Source: Pseudomonadota bacterium
Lineage (GTDB): Bacteria > Myxococcota_A > Polyangia > Polyangiales > Polyangiaceae
Direction of reading: 5' to 3'
Assembly (NCBI GenBank): GCA_023431345.1
Contig: JAEYWK010000134.1
Location: forward strand, 1-64,000
Length of the DNA stretch: 64,000 nt
The position numbers were made by a program, and so were the translations under genes. How positions within the stretch are numbered: the first letter of the stretch is position 1; the number at the start of each line of letters is the position of its first letter. Shown here piece after piece: positions 16,255 to 24,741 of this stretch. The notes under the pieces are model-generated. The model was not told the origin of the DNA. It did not search any database and saw only the letters and a list, made by a program, of their open reading frames with translations.

Positions 16255-16439
16255 CCGAGAGACGGCGGCCGAGTGAGTCGTTCTGCGCCTGGCCCGCGAG
16301 CTCGCCCCGAGCATTCGGCGCGGCTGCTAGCTCTTTTATCGACGGGCCGGGCGCGCTAACGGCACTACACCAACGTGCGCACCAAAGCCGCAAGCACACT
16401 CTCGGGTCGGGTCGATTGGCAGGCGCCGGCGTTCACCTG

Positions 16440-17924
16440 ATGCGCTCCGGACGAAAGGGCTACTGGGCCGCGCTCAGCGCGCTGCTGTTGCTGGTCAGCT
16501 GCGGCACCGAATCGCTGCCGCAGTCTCCGCCTGCCGGCTCCTCGGGCGCGGCGGGCAGCGCCACGACCGGGGGCGGCGGCAGCGGTGGCGGCGACGCCAA
16601 CACCTCGGGTAGCACCGCGACGCTGGGCGGGGCCGGCGCAGGCGGAGCCGGGGCGAGCGGTGGCGGCGGCAGCGCAGGCACGGGCGCTGCGAGCGGCGCC
16701 GCCGGCACGAGCACGGCGGGCAACGCGGGTGAAGGTGGCACGGCAGGGACCGGCGGGGTCGGCACCGCCGGCGGGGGCACGGCGGGTAGCAGCGGCAGCG
16801 GCGGTACGAGCGCGGAGGCTTGGGTCGGCACTTGGTCGTCGGCGCAGCAGTTGACCGAGGAGGCGAACAAGCCGCCCTCGCCCGGCTTGACCAACAACAC
16901 GCTGCGTCAAATCGTGCGCGTTTCAATCGGTGGGCAAAAGCTGCGCCTGCGCTTCTCGAACGAGTACGGCTCGACGCCGGTGACGTTGAACGGCGTGCAC
17001 ATCGCGTCCTCGGCGGGTGGCAGCGCCATCACGGCGGCGACGAGCAAGCCGCTCGCCTTCGCGGGCATGAGCTCGGTCACCATTCCGGCCAAGGAGATCG
17101 TCTGGTCCGACGCGGTCGATTTCGCGCTCGAGCCGCTGTCGAAGCTCGCGGTGTCGATCCACTTCGGCGCCACTTCCGCTGACATCACGGGTCACCCCGG
17201 CTCGCGGACGACCTCGTATTTGCAGGCGGGAAACGCCGCCGGCAACGCCACGCTCTCGGCTCCCGTCAGCACCGACCACTGGTACGTCCTCTCGGGCATC
17301 GACGTGATGGCTGCTGACGATGCGCGCGCCCTCGTCATCTTGGGCGACTCGATCACCGATGGCCGCGGCACCACCACCAACGGCAACGATCGCTGGCCCG
17401 ACGCGCTCGCGGAGCGTTTGAAAGCGAACACGGCGACCGCTCGCGTCGGCGTGCTGAATCAAGGCATCGGCGGCAACGCGATCTTGAACGCCGGGCTCGG
17501 CCCCACCGCGATGGCCCGCTTCGAGGCCGACGTGCTGAAGCAGAGCGGCGTTCGCTACGTCATCGTCTTCGAAGGCGTCAACGACATCGGCGACAACGCC
17601 GCGGCTGCCGACATCACCGCCGCGTATCAGCAATTCGTCACCAAGGCGCGCTCGGCGGGGCTGCGCATCTACGGCGCGACGATCCTGCCGTTCAAGGGCC
17701 ACAGCTACTACAGCCAAGCCCATGAAACGGCGAGAATTGCCGTCAATACCTGGATCCGAACCGCGGGAAATTTCGACGCCGTCATCGACCTCGACGCGGC
17801 CGTTCGCTCGCCGCAAGCCATGGATACGCTGCTCTCCAATTACGACTCGGGCGACCACCTGCACCTGAACCCGACCGGGTACAAGCAGCTCGCCAGCGCC
17901 GTAGATCTCCAGCTCTTCCAGTAG
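16440..17924 (+). CDS. SGNH/GDSL hydrolase lipoprotein
   Basis: 494 residues. The lipoprotein signal ends at LLLLVSC (Cys21) and is followed by a Gly/Ser/Ala/Thr linker of about 100 residues. A beta-sandwich-like region (about 125-285: WVGTWSSAQQLTEE, LRQIVRVSIGGQKLRLRFSN) precedes the SGNH hydrolase: GDSITDG near residue 300 (nucleophile Ser), GIGGN, GVND and the Asp-His pair in DHLHLNPTGY near 470. The WVGTW...SGNH layout is that of secreted lysophospholipase/carbohydrate esterase-like proteins. Acyl ester hydrolysis is predicted; the substrate is unknown, but the nearby GH67 alpha-glucuronidase makes xylan deacetylation a reasonable idea. Confidence 0.9.
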   Translation: MRSGRKGYWAALSALLLLVSCGTESLPQSPPAGSSGAAGSATTGGGGSGGGDANTSGSTATLGGAGAGGAGASGGGGSAGTGAASGAAGTSTAGNAGEGGTAGTGGVGTAGGGTAGSSGSGGTSAEAWVGTWSSAQQLTEEANKPPSPGLTNNTLRQIVRVSIGGQKLRLRFSNEYGSTPVTLNGVHIASSAGGSAITAATSKPLAFAGMSSVTIPAKEIVWSDAVDFALEPLSKLAVSIHFGATSADITGHPGSRTTSYLQAGNAAGNATLSAPVSTDHWYVLSGIDVMAADDARALVILGDSITDGRGTTTNGNDRWPDALAERLKANTATARVGVLNQGIGGNAILNAGLGPTAMARFEADVLKQSGVRYVIVFEGVNDIGDNAAAADITAAYQQFVTKARSAGLRIYGATILPFKGHSYYSQAHETARIAVNTWIRTAGNFDAVIDLDAAVRSPQAMDTLLSNYDSGDHLHLNPTGYKQLASAVDLQLFQ

Positions 17925-17946
17925 TGGTACGTTCGGCGCGCTGCCG

Positions 17947-19044
17947 ATGCCCGCTCTCTGTGCACGCAACGCCCGCCGCTCGCTGACCGCGGGCGCGCTC
18001 GTGACGTCGCTTGCGACGGTGTGCGCGCTCGCCGATGAACCCATCGAGCTGTCGTGGCAAGCGCCGCCCGGCTGTCCACAGCAAGCGGCGGTGCGCGAGC
18101 GAGTCCGCGCGCTCGTGCCGCGAGCGACGCTCGAGCGCGGGCGACTGCGCGCGGATGGGGCGATCACGCGCGTGGGCGCGCGCTACCGGCTGCGCCTGAT
18201 GATGCGCCTCGGCGACGTGTCCGGCGAGCGCAGCATCGACTCTGATTCCTGCGGCGATTTGGCGGGGGCGGCGGCGGTCGCGCTCGGCTTGCTCCTGCAA
18301 ACCGGGCAGCCCGCGGAGGCTGACCCCGGCTCCGCCACGAGCGCTGGAGCGGCGGGCGATGCGGGCGCAGGCGGCGGCGCGGGCGCGGGTGGCAGCGGCG
18401 GAGGAGGCATCTCGAGCGACCCAGCGGCGGCAGCTGCGACGCTTGAAGCGTCGCCCGCGCCGCGGGCCGCACCGCACGACGACGACGATGCTCAGCGCGA
18501 CGACCCCGGCCGCGAGGGAGCGGCGAACGCGCGACGCCTGCGCGTGTTCGCGATCGCGCCGCAGCTCGCGTTCGACGTCGGCCCGCTGCCGAGACCGAGC
18601 CTCGCGCTGGCCGTAGGCGCTGGCCTCGGCTTTCAGCGCTGGGAGCTGATCGGGGGCGCGCGTCTGCCCGCCAAGCAAAGCGTCGGCTTCGCGCGCGCGC
18701 TCGGCGCCGATCTCGACCACTTCGCCCTCACGCTCGATGCGTGCCGTGCGTTCAGTGCTCCGCCGTTCGAGGTCGCACCTTGCGTCACGGCCGGCCTCGA
18801 GCGGCTCCACGCGAGCGGCACCGGCCCGCTCGAGTCCACGCAGAGCGCCGACGCCACCTGGCTCTCGCTGGGCGTGCAGGCTTGGGGGCGCTGGTATGTC
18901 GTCGATTGGCTCGCTTTCGCGGTGGGCGTGGGCGCGCGGCTCGAGAGCGCGCGCCCACGCATCGAAATCGAGGGAATTTCCGAGGCAAAGCGGCTCGGAC
19001 CGGCGGCGCTCAGCGTGCGCGCCGGGCCGATGCTGGTTTTTTAG
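17947..19044 (+). CDS. Predicted outer-membrane protein with Gly/Ala-rich linker
   Basis: 365 residues with an N-terminal signal (SLTAGALVTSLATVCALA). A short periplasmic domain (about 30-120: WQAPPGCPQQAAVRERVRALVP ... SDSCGDLAGAAAVALGLLLQ) is joined by a Gly/Ala-rich and Asp-rich linker to a C-terminal barrel-like part (about 195-365) ending in Phe (GPMLVF), the usual barrel-insertion residue. This gene type is commonly found next to ECF sigma and TPR/membrane protein genes in Polyangia, as here. Function unknown. Confidence 0.65.
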   Translation: MPALCARNARRSLTAGALVTSLATVCALADEPIELSWQAPPGCPQQAAVRERVRALVPRATLERGRLRADGAITRVGARYRLRLMMRLGDVSGERSIDSDSCGDLAGAAAVALGLLLQTGQPAEADPGSATSAGAAGDAGAGGGAGAGGSGGGGISSDPAAAAATLEASPAPRAAPHDDDDAQRDDPGREGAANARRLRVFAIAPQLAFDVGPLPRPSLALAVGAGLGFQRWELIGGARLPAKQSVGFARALGADLDHFALTLDACRAFSAPPFEVAPCVTAGLERLHASGTGPLESTQSADATWLSLGVQAWGRWYVVDWLAFAVGVGARLESARPRIEIEGISEAKRLGPAALSVRAGPMLVF

Positions 19045-19082
19045 ACGGACTGGGCCCTAGAGCGGCACTGCACTACTGTTTC

Positions 19083-19685
19083 ATGGCTGCAAGCGCGCTC
19101 GGGCACCCCTGGCAAACGACGCGCGAAAGCTCAGCTCCGTTCGCCGTGGCCGACTTCGAAGTCATCTACCAGCAGTACTTCGACTTCGTCTGGTCGTCGA
19201 CGAAACGCCTCGGTGTCGATGAAGGTTCCATGGACGACGTCGTGCAAGAAGTATTCATCGTCGTTCACTCGCGGCTGCACACGGTGCAGCAGCCCGAGTC
19301 GCTGCGCAGCTGGATCTACGGCATCGTGCGCCGCACCGTGAGCGGATACCGCCGCTCCAATCGCGCCAAGCGCGCGCGCGATTCGCAGCTCGCCGCCGAA
19401 CAAGCGACGCTCGGGCGCGCCGCCGCGTCCCCGCAAGACCACGCCGAGCAAGCGGGCGACGTGGCGCTGCTCACGCAGCTGCTCGCCGGTCTCGACGACT
19501 CGAAGCGAGAAGTGTTCGAGCTCGTGGAGATCGAAGAAATGAGCGTCCCCGAAGTGGCGGCAGCGCTGGAAATCCCGCTCAACACCGCTTACTCCCGGCT
19601 GCGTACGGCGCGCCAAGAATTCGAAGAAGCTCTCGCGAGGCACACCTTGCGAACCGAAGGGGCACTACGGCGATGTCAGATTTGA
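19083..19685 (+). CDS. ECF-family RNA polymerase sigma factor
   Basis: 200 residues from ATG 19083. Sigma region 2 is FEVIYQQYFDFVWSSTKRLGV ... DDVVQEVFIVVHSRL ... LRSWIYGIVRRTVSGYRR. Region 4 is LDDSKREVFELVEIEEMSVPEVAAALEIPLNTAYSRLRTARQEFEEAL. The region 2 to 4 arrangement without region 3 is that of ECF sigmas. The last 13 bp overlap the start of a single-pass membrane protein gene, which is therefore a candidate regulator. Target genes may include the adjacent barrel protein and the GH67 gene, but no ECF-type promoter motif was identified. Confidence 0.93.
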   Translation: MAASALGHPWQTTRESSAPFAVADFEVIYQQYFDFVWSSTKRLGVDEGSMDDVVQEVFIVVHSRLHTVQQPESLRSWIYGIVRRTVSGYRRSNRAKRARDSQLAAEQATLGRAAASPQDHAEQAGDVALLTQLLAGLDDSKREVFELVEIEEMSVPEVAAALEIPLNTAYSRLRTARQEFEEALARHTLRTEGALRRCQI

Positions 19686-20329
19686 GTCCGAAAGCCCAAG
19701 CTCTCGTGAGCAGCGGGCGAGCTGCGCTCCTTCCGAGCGGGGAAGATCGAGAGCGAGTGCTCGGCGTCTTGCGCGCGCGCCTCGCCGCTCCGGTGCCGGC
19801 GATCGCGCCGCGCGGGCTGTGGGTGGCGGCCTCGGCCGCGGTGATCGGCGCAGGCGTCGCGGCCGCGCTCAGCTTGTCACCGTCGAACGCACCCACGCCG
19901 ACGCTCGCTTCCTCGCGGCTAGCGCTCCCCGCCGTCCCCGCGTCGGTCCCGGCCCGCCCTGAAGCGGCGGTGCTCGCGTCGGCCGGGCCTGCGACGGAAA
20001 CGCAAGCTGCCGCGTCGCTCGCGCCGTCCGCGAAGCGCGCGCCCGATCGGCTCGCCGAAGAGGTCGCGATCCTCTCGCAGGCCGCCAAAGATCTGCGCGC
20101 CGGGCGCGCTTCCGAGGCGCTGCGCGGGCTGAGCGACCATCAACGGCGGTTTCCCACCGGCTTGCTCGCGATCGAGCGACGCGCGGCTCGCGCGGAGGCG
20201 CTCTGCTCGCTCGGGCGCTTCTCCGAGGCCGACGCGGAGCTGGCAGCGCTGCGCCGCGCTGCGCCGAGCTCACCCCTGCGAGTACGCGCCGAGCAGCGCT
20301 GCGCGGCGAGAACCACCAGGCCACTCTGA
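19673..20329 (+). CDS. Single-pass membrane protein overlapping the sigma gene (candidate anti-sigma or TPR adaptor)
   Basis: 218 residues. A short cytoplasmic N-terminus (about 1-45, including DRERVLGVLRARL) precedes one transmembrane helix (LWVAASAAVIGAGVAAALSL). A Pro/Ala-rich stretch follows, and then a C-terminal helical-repeat segment (about 120-205: LAEEVAILSQAAKDLRAGRASEALRGLSDHQRRFPTGLLAIERRAARAEALCSL) resembling TPR or YbgF-like repeats. No zinc-binding HxxxCxxC anti-sigma motif is seen. Translational overlap with the ECF gene suggests stoichiometric co-expression; an anti-sigma-like role is inferred. Confidence 0.65.
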   Translation: MSDLSPKAQALVSSGRAALLPSGEDRERVLGVLRARLAAPVPAIAPRGLWVAASAAVIGAGVAAALSLSPSNAPTPTLASSRLALPAVPASVPARPEAAVLASAGPATETQAAASLAPSAKRAPDRLAEEVAILSQAAKDLRAGRASEALRGLSDHQRRFPTGLLAIERRAARAEALCSLGRFSEADAELAALRRAAPSSPLRVRAEQRCAARTTRPL

Positions 20330-20460
20330 GCTCATCGATGCCGCGACGATCGCAACCGCCTTCATCTGCGCTTTTCGCTGTCCAATTGTCCAATTCGACG
20401 CGGGGCGCTTCCAAGATACTTCGCGCAGAGCTCGGTACGTTCTAGGAGCAAGGATCTGTC

Positions 20461-22956
20461 ATGCACTCACGCCTCGTCACTGCAAGCGTTTGGCTCGGAA
20501 TCTGTGCCTCGCTGTCTGGTTCTTTAGCCTGCTCCAGCGAAACGCCCAATCCGGGTACTGCGCCGCTCGCCGGCAGCTCCAGCAGCGCGAGCGGCGCGGG
20601 CGGCATGAGCGCCGGAGGCAACCCGAGCACGGGCGGAGCGAGCTCGGTCGCTGGCAGCTCCAGCGGGGGCGACGTCGGTAGCGGCGGCGACACGGTGGCG
20701 GGCAGCGCGAACGGCGGCACCAATAGCGGTGGCGGGGCCGGCGGCAGCGGCGGCAGCGGCGATGTGGTCAGCGAGCCTTACCCGGAGCCGGCTCAAACGC
20801 CCGCCGACGAGACGGGCGCCCAGCTGTGGCTCCGCTACGAGCTCGTCAACCTGCCGAGCCGGCTCGCAGAGTATCGCGCCGGGCTCACCCAGCTCGTCGC
20901 GCCGGGCACGTCGGCCAGCGCGAAGGCCGCGCGCGACGAGCTGGTGCGCGGCTTGAAGGGGCTTACCGGCGTCGAGCCGGCCTTGGCCGAAGCGCCGAGC
21001 GCCGACGGGGCCGTCGTGCTCGCGACCGCTGCTTCGGATTTGGTCAAGTCGCTGCCGCTCGCGAGCCGCTTGGCGGCCGTGGGCGCCGAAGGTTACGTCG
21101 TCGAAGCCACGGAAATCGCCGGGCGCAAGGCGATCGTGGTGGCGGGCAACACGGACGTGGGCGCCCTTCACGGCGCGTTCGCGCTGCTGCGCCACCTGCA
21201 GCGGCACCAGAAGCTCGACGGCCTCGCGCTGGCGAGCGCTCCGCGCATCAAGCGACGCCTACTCAACCATTGGGACAACATGGACGGCAGCGTGGAGCGT
21301 GGCTACGCGGGCCGCTCGCTGTGGAGCTGGAGCAGCCTGCCCGGAACGCTCTCCGAGCGTTACACCGACTACGCGCGCGCCAACGCGTCGCTGGGCATCA
21401 ATGGCACGGTGCTCAACAACGTCAACTCGAACGCGCAGATCCTCAACGCTTCGAACATCGCGAAGGTCGCGGCGCTGGCGTCGGTGTTTCGACCGTACGG
21501 CATCTCCGTTTACCTCTCGGCTCGCTTCAGCGCTCCCATCGAGCTCGGGGGCCTGAGCACCGCAGACCCGCAAGCGAGCGCCGTGCGCCAGTGGTGGGCG
21601 GCCAAAGCCACCGAAATTTACGAAAAAATTCCGGATTTTGGCGGCTTTTTGGTCAAAGCGAACTCCGAGGGTCAGCCCGGTCCTCAAGATTATTCGCGCA
21701 GCCACGCCGAGGGCGCCAAGATGCTCGCCGACGCGCTCGCCCCGCACGGCGGCGTCGTGATGTGGCGCGCGTTCGTGTACTCCACGAGCGGCGCGGACCG
21801 CATCCGCCAAGCGTACGACGAGTTCAAGCCGCTCGATGGCAACTTCGGCGCCAACTCGTTCGTGCAAGTGAAGAACGGCCCGCTGGATTTCCAACCGCGT
21901 GAGCCTTTCAACGCCCTGTTCGGAGCGATGCCGAAGACGCCGCTCGCGCTCGAGCTACAGATCACCAAAGAGTACTTGGGTGAAGATACGCACCTCGCTT
22001 ACCTAGGGCCTCTGTTCGAAGAGGTGCTGAAGGCCGATACGCAGGCCAAGGGCGCCGGCTCGACGGTCGCGAAGGTGATCGACGGCAGCGTCGACGGCCA
22101 CACCGACAGCGCCATCGCGGGCGTCGCCAACATCGGCACGGACACGAACTGGAGCGGATCGCACTTCAATCAGGCCAATTGGTACGTTTTTGGCCGCATG
22201 GCGTGGGACCCGGCGATCACCGCGGAGTCGGTGGCCGACGAGTGGATCCGGCAAACTTTCTCGAACGATCCGGTCGTCGTGCAGCCGGTCAAGGAGCTGA
22301 TGATGGCCTCGCGCGAAGCGCTCGTCAGTTACATGACGCCGCTCGGCCTCGCCCACATCATGGGCACCGACCATCACTATGGGCCCGCGCCGTGGGTGAA
22401 CAACCTCAGCCAAGCGAACTGGAACCCCTTCTACTACCACGCCGCGAACGCGAGCGGCATTGGCTACGATCGCACCGCGAGCGGCAGCAAGGCCGTCTCT
22501 AACTATGCAGCGCCCGTGGCGACCGTGCTCGGTAGCCGAACCAGCGTGCCCGATGAGCTGCTGCTGTTCTTCCACCGCGTGGGCTGGGACGACAAGCTCG
22601 CCTCGAGCGGCCGCAGCGTGTGGGAAGAGCTCGTGCATCGCTACAGCAGCGGGGTAGACGCGGTCGCCACGATGCGCGAGCAGTGGACGGCGGCGAAGGG
22701 GCGCGTCGACGAGAAGCGCTACCAAGAGGTCGCGGATATGCTGAAGATTCAGCATCACGAAGCGCGCTGGTGGCGCGACGCGTGCCTGACTTACTTCGCG
22801 AGCGTCAACACCAAGCAGCTGCCCGCCGGCTACGCGCCGCCCGCGCACGATCTCGCTTACTACAAGAACTTGGCCAGCAAGTGCCCGAGCAACGCCGCCA
22901 AGCCGCGCTGCAACGACGTGTACAGCGGCGAGCCCTCGCCCGCCGTGCTGCCGTAG
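20461..22956 (+). CDS. GH67 alpha-glucuronidase, lipoprotein form
   Basis: 831 residues. The lipoprotein signal ends at LSGSLAC (Cys24), followed by a Gly/Ser-rich linker to about residue 105 and then the complete GH67 enzyme. The three catalytic residues of the characterised Cellvibrio enzyme (E292, D365, E393) fall on E403 in NSEGQPGPQDY, D476 in GPLDFQPREPF and E504 in QITKEYLG, with the same 73- and 28-residue spacing. RRLLNHWDNMDGSVERGYAG and GTDHHYGPAPW are further family signatures. It removes 4-O-methyl-glucuronic acid from xylo-oligosaccharide ends. GH67 enzymes are mostly intracellular; this one is predicted to be anchored outside or in the periplasm. AAGGA sits 6 nt before the ATG. 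Confidence 0.96.
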   Translation: MHSRLVTASVWLGICASLSGSLACSSETPNPGTAPLAGSSSSASGAGGMSAGGNPSTGGASSVAGSSSGGDVGSGGDTVAGSANGGTNSGGGAGGSGGSGDVVSEPYPEPAQTPADETGAQLWLRYELVNLPSRLAEYRAGLTQLVAPGTSASAKAARDELVRGLKGLTGVEPALAEAPSADGAVVLATAASDLVKSLPLASRLAAVGAEGYVVEATEIAGRKAIVVAGNTDVGALHGAFALLRHLQRHQKLDGLALASAPRIKRRLLNHWDNMDGSVERGYAGRSLWSWSSLPGTLSERYTDYARANASLGINGTVLNNVNSNAQILNASNIAKVAALASVFRPYGISVYLSARFSAPIELGGLSTADPQASAVRQWWAAKATEIYEKIPDFGGFLVKANSEGQPGPQDYSRSHAEGAKMLADALAPHGGVVMWRAFVYSTSGADRIRQAYDEFKPLDGNFGANSFVQVKNGPLDFQPREPFNALFGAMPKTPLALELQITKEYLGEDTHLAYLGPLFEEVLKADTQAKGAGSTVAKVIDGSVDGHTDSAIAGVANIGTDTNWSGSHFNQANWYVFGRMAWDPAITAESVADEWIRQTFSNDPVVVQPVKELMMASREALVSYMTPLGLAHIMGTDHHYGPAPWVNNLSQANWNPFYYHAANASGIGYDRTASGSKAVSNYAAPVATVLGSRTSVPDELLLFFHRVGWDDKLASSGRSVWEELVHRYSSGVDAVATMREQWTAAKGRVDEKRYQEVADMLKIQHHEARWWRDACLTYFASVNTKQLPAGYAPPAHDLAYYKNLASKCPSNAAKPRCNDVYSGEPSPAVLP

Positions 22957-23007
22957 CCCGAGCTCTTCAGCGCGGCTAAACAACTGTCGAGCCAGAGCGA
23001 CTCGCGT

Positions 23008-23013
23008 TACTCT
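23008..23013 (+). promoter_or_regulatory. Predicted -10 box (leaderless start) for the TerB-like gene
   Basis: TACTCT lies exactly 7 nt before the ATG at 23021, with no Shine-Dalgarno sequence in the gap. Confidence 0.45.
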
Positions 23014-23020
23014 GGCCGAC

Positions 23021-23383
23021 ATGGATCAGGCGATGCGGGCCAAGGTGTCTTCGCTGCTGGAGGCGGTGGTCGCCGCTGACGGCGTGATTCGCCCCGAGGA
23101 GCGCGACTTCGTGCGGCGCGCCGCCGCGCGCTGGAGGCTGCCCGAGCCGGACGCGCCGCTCAGCCTGCGAACTCTCGGCACGGCTACCGCCGCGCTCCGC
23201 GAGCTCGATCCGAGCGCTCAGGCGCGTGTGCTCGCGCTGCTGGTCGACGCCGCCGCGGCCGACCATGACCTGGATCCGCGGGAGCACGCGCTGCTGCTCG
23301 CCGCCGCCGCCTCGCTCGGCATCGAGGCTACGGCGCTGGAAGAGCGCTTGATTCAGCGCCTGAACGCGCCCTCCGCCGGATAA
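23021..23383 (+). CDS. TerB-like protein
   Basis: 120 residues, all alpha. Two repeats of the TerB/TerB-N type are visible: EAVVAADGVIRPEERDFVRRAAARW (residues about 14-38) and LLVDAAAADHDLDPREHALLLAAAASLG (about 72-99), each with an acidic DGxIxxxE-like loop that can bind divalent metal. This is the tellurite-resistance TerB/DUF533-like fold. It stands alone between genes without other ter genes, so tellurite resistance should not be assumed. Cytoplasmic. Confidence 0.72.
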   Translation: MDQAMRAKVSSLLEAVVAADGVIRPEERDFVRRAAARWRLPEPDAPLSLRTLGTATAALRELDPSAQARVLALLVDAAAADHDLDPREHALLLAAAASLGIEATALEERLIQRLNAPSAG

Positions 23384-23448
23384 CCGAGCAGGGTCGCGGC
23401 TCCGGGCGGGGCGCGGCGCACGCGGTCGAAAGCGCAAGCGCTGCCGGT

Positions 23449-24633
23449 TCATGCGAATAGCGCCTGCTCGGTCTCACGATCGGTAGGCGAAGCCGGGCCG
23501 GCGCCGATCAAGTCGATGCGTAGGGCGCCGAGCCTTGGCAGCGCGCGCGCCCGGAGCTCGCCCGCAGCGGGGCCGGGGGTGTAGAGCAGGCGAGTCATCC
23601 AACTTTCGACCGCGCGTAGGCTCGCTGCATAGCGGCGACGATCGAGCGCATAGCGAGCCGCCGCCGCGTCCCAATCCTGACTTTCGAGCAGTCGCTCCGC
23701 GAGCGAGCGCGCGTCCATCAGCGCCAGCGAAAGGCCGCAGCCGTAAGCGGGATCGACCGTCCCCGCGGCGTCGCCCACGAGCGCCAGCCCGCCGGGGAGG
23801 GCTGCGCTTTCGCTCTCGCTCAGCGTGGTGTCGAAGGTGGCGAGCGGCCCCTGAAGCTGTGCCGACGCTAGCCAAGAGCTCGGCATGCCCAGCGCTCCGC
23901 ACGCGGCAAAGAAGGCGGGCTTGGCCGCGTCGCCGCTGAAGCGCTCGCCAGCCGCGTCGCGGCGCCGCACCAAGTAAATGCGCGCGCGGCGTGCGGGTAG
24001 CGGCACCCATAGCGCGACCGCACAGAACTCTGGCGGATAGAACAAGCTCAGCTGCGCCTCGGGCCCTGCGTGCTCTCCTACCAAGCAGCCCGTCGTGAGC
24101 AGCGGCGACAGCGCTTGGTAGCTCGTCGAGCCCGCCGCGCTCCGCAGCGGCGACTCGCGACCATCTGCGGCCACGACGAGCCGTGCGCTCAGCGAGCGCT
24201 GGGCGCCGCCGACGCGGACCTGCGCGATAGCAGGTCGGCCGCGCTCGACGCGCGTCACCACGGCAGCCCGCATCACCTGCGCTCCCGCGCGCTCGGCCGC
24301 CGCCAGCAAGGCCTCTTGCAGCTCCGGATGGTGCGCGTCGATCGCCGCTTCGCCGGCGGGCGTCTGCGACAAATCTCGCTCGAAGAGCGGCGCTCCGGCC
24401 ACGTTCAGCTGCCAGGCGCGCACGGCGCGGAAGCTCGGGCCGCGGAGCACCTCGGCGAGGCCCAGCCGAACGGCTTCGACTACGCCCCACGGGTGAATGT
24501 TCTCGCCCCGCACGCGGTCGCGAAACGTCGTCTCGCGCTCGACGACGAGCACGCGCGCGCCCGACTGCGCCACCCGAAAAGCGAGCGCTGCGCCCGCCAC
24601 GCCTCCGCCCGCCACGATCAGGTCGTAATCCAT
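23449..24633 (-). CDS. FAD-dependent oxidoreductase (PHBH/geranylgeranyl-reductase fold)
   Basis: 394 residues. The FAD-binding Rossmann motif lies at the extreme N-terminus (LIVAGGGVAGAALAFRVA ... VLVVERE). GENIHPWGVVEA matches the conserved RGExIxPxG motif of this class. The second FAD motif LVGDAAGTVDPAYGCGLSLALMDA lies in the C-terminal third. The protein has no membrane segment. It may hydroxylate or reduce a hydrophobic substrate in secondary metabolism. TAGCTT lies 6 nt before the ATG (24640-24645), and a perfect palindrome is centred 44.5 bp upstream of the start. The LuxR-type gene just upstream on the same strand is the likely regulator. Confidence 0.88.
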   Translation of the reverse strand: MDYDLIVAGGGVAGAALAFRVAQSGARVLVVERETTFRDRVRGENIHPWGVVEAVRLGLAEVLRGPSFRAVRAWQLNVAGAPLFERDLSQTPAGEAAIDAHHPELQEALLAAAERAGAQVMRAAVVTRVERGRPAIAQVRVGGAQRSLSARLVVAADGRESPLRSAAGSTSYQALSPLLTTGCLVGEHAGPEAQLSLFYPPEFCAVALWVPLPARRARIYLVRRRDAAGERFSGDAAKPAFFAACGALGMPSSWLASAQLQGPLATFDTTLSESESAALPGGLALVGDAAGTVDPAYGCGLSLALMDARSLAERLLESQDWDAAAARYALDRRRYAASLRAVESWMTRLLYTPGPAAGELRARALPRLGALRIDLIGAGPASPTDRETEQALFA

Positions 24634-24666
24634 GACGACAAGCTACGTGGCGCTGCGCGCCCCGCG

Positions 24667-24688
24667 CCATGGGACAGCTGTCCCATGG
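24667..24688. promoter_or_regulatory. 22-bp perfect palindrome, candidate LuxR-type operator
   Basis: The 22 bases are their own reverse complement; the core is GGGACAGCTGTCCC flanked by CCAT/ATGG. The centre is 44.5 bp upstream of the monooxygenase ATG at 24633. A -10-like TAGCTT lies 6 nt before that ATG, so if the mRNA is leaderless the palindrome sits near -44, about where LuxR-type activators bind (-42.5). The neighbouring upstream gene encodes a LuxR-type protein. The operator role is inferred. Confidence 0.6.
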
Positions 24689-24741
24689 GCCGCGGTGTCT
24701 AGGTCCCGCCCAAGGCGTCGCGCTCGAACGCGGTCGCGAGC

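Noticed and set aside
14523..16439. A plus-strand open frame of about 639 codons fused upstream of the SGNH lipoprotein start
   Set aside because: It runs antisense to frmA, is His/Arg/Leu-rich as expected for an antisense GC-biased frame, and has no recognisable domain. The lipoprotein signal at 16440 is the true start.
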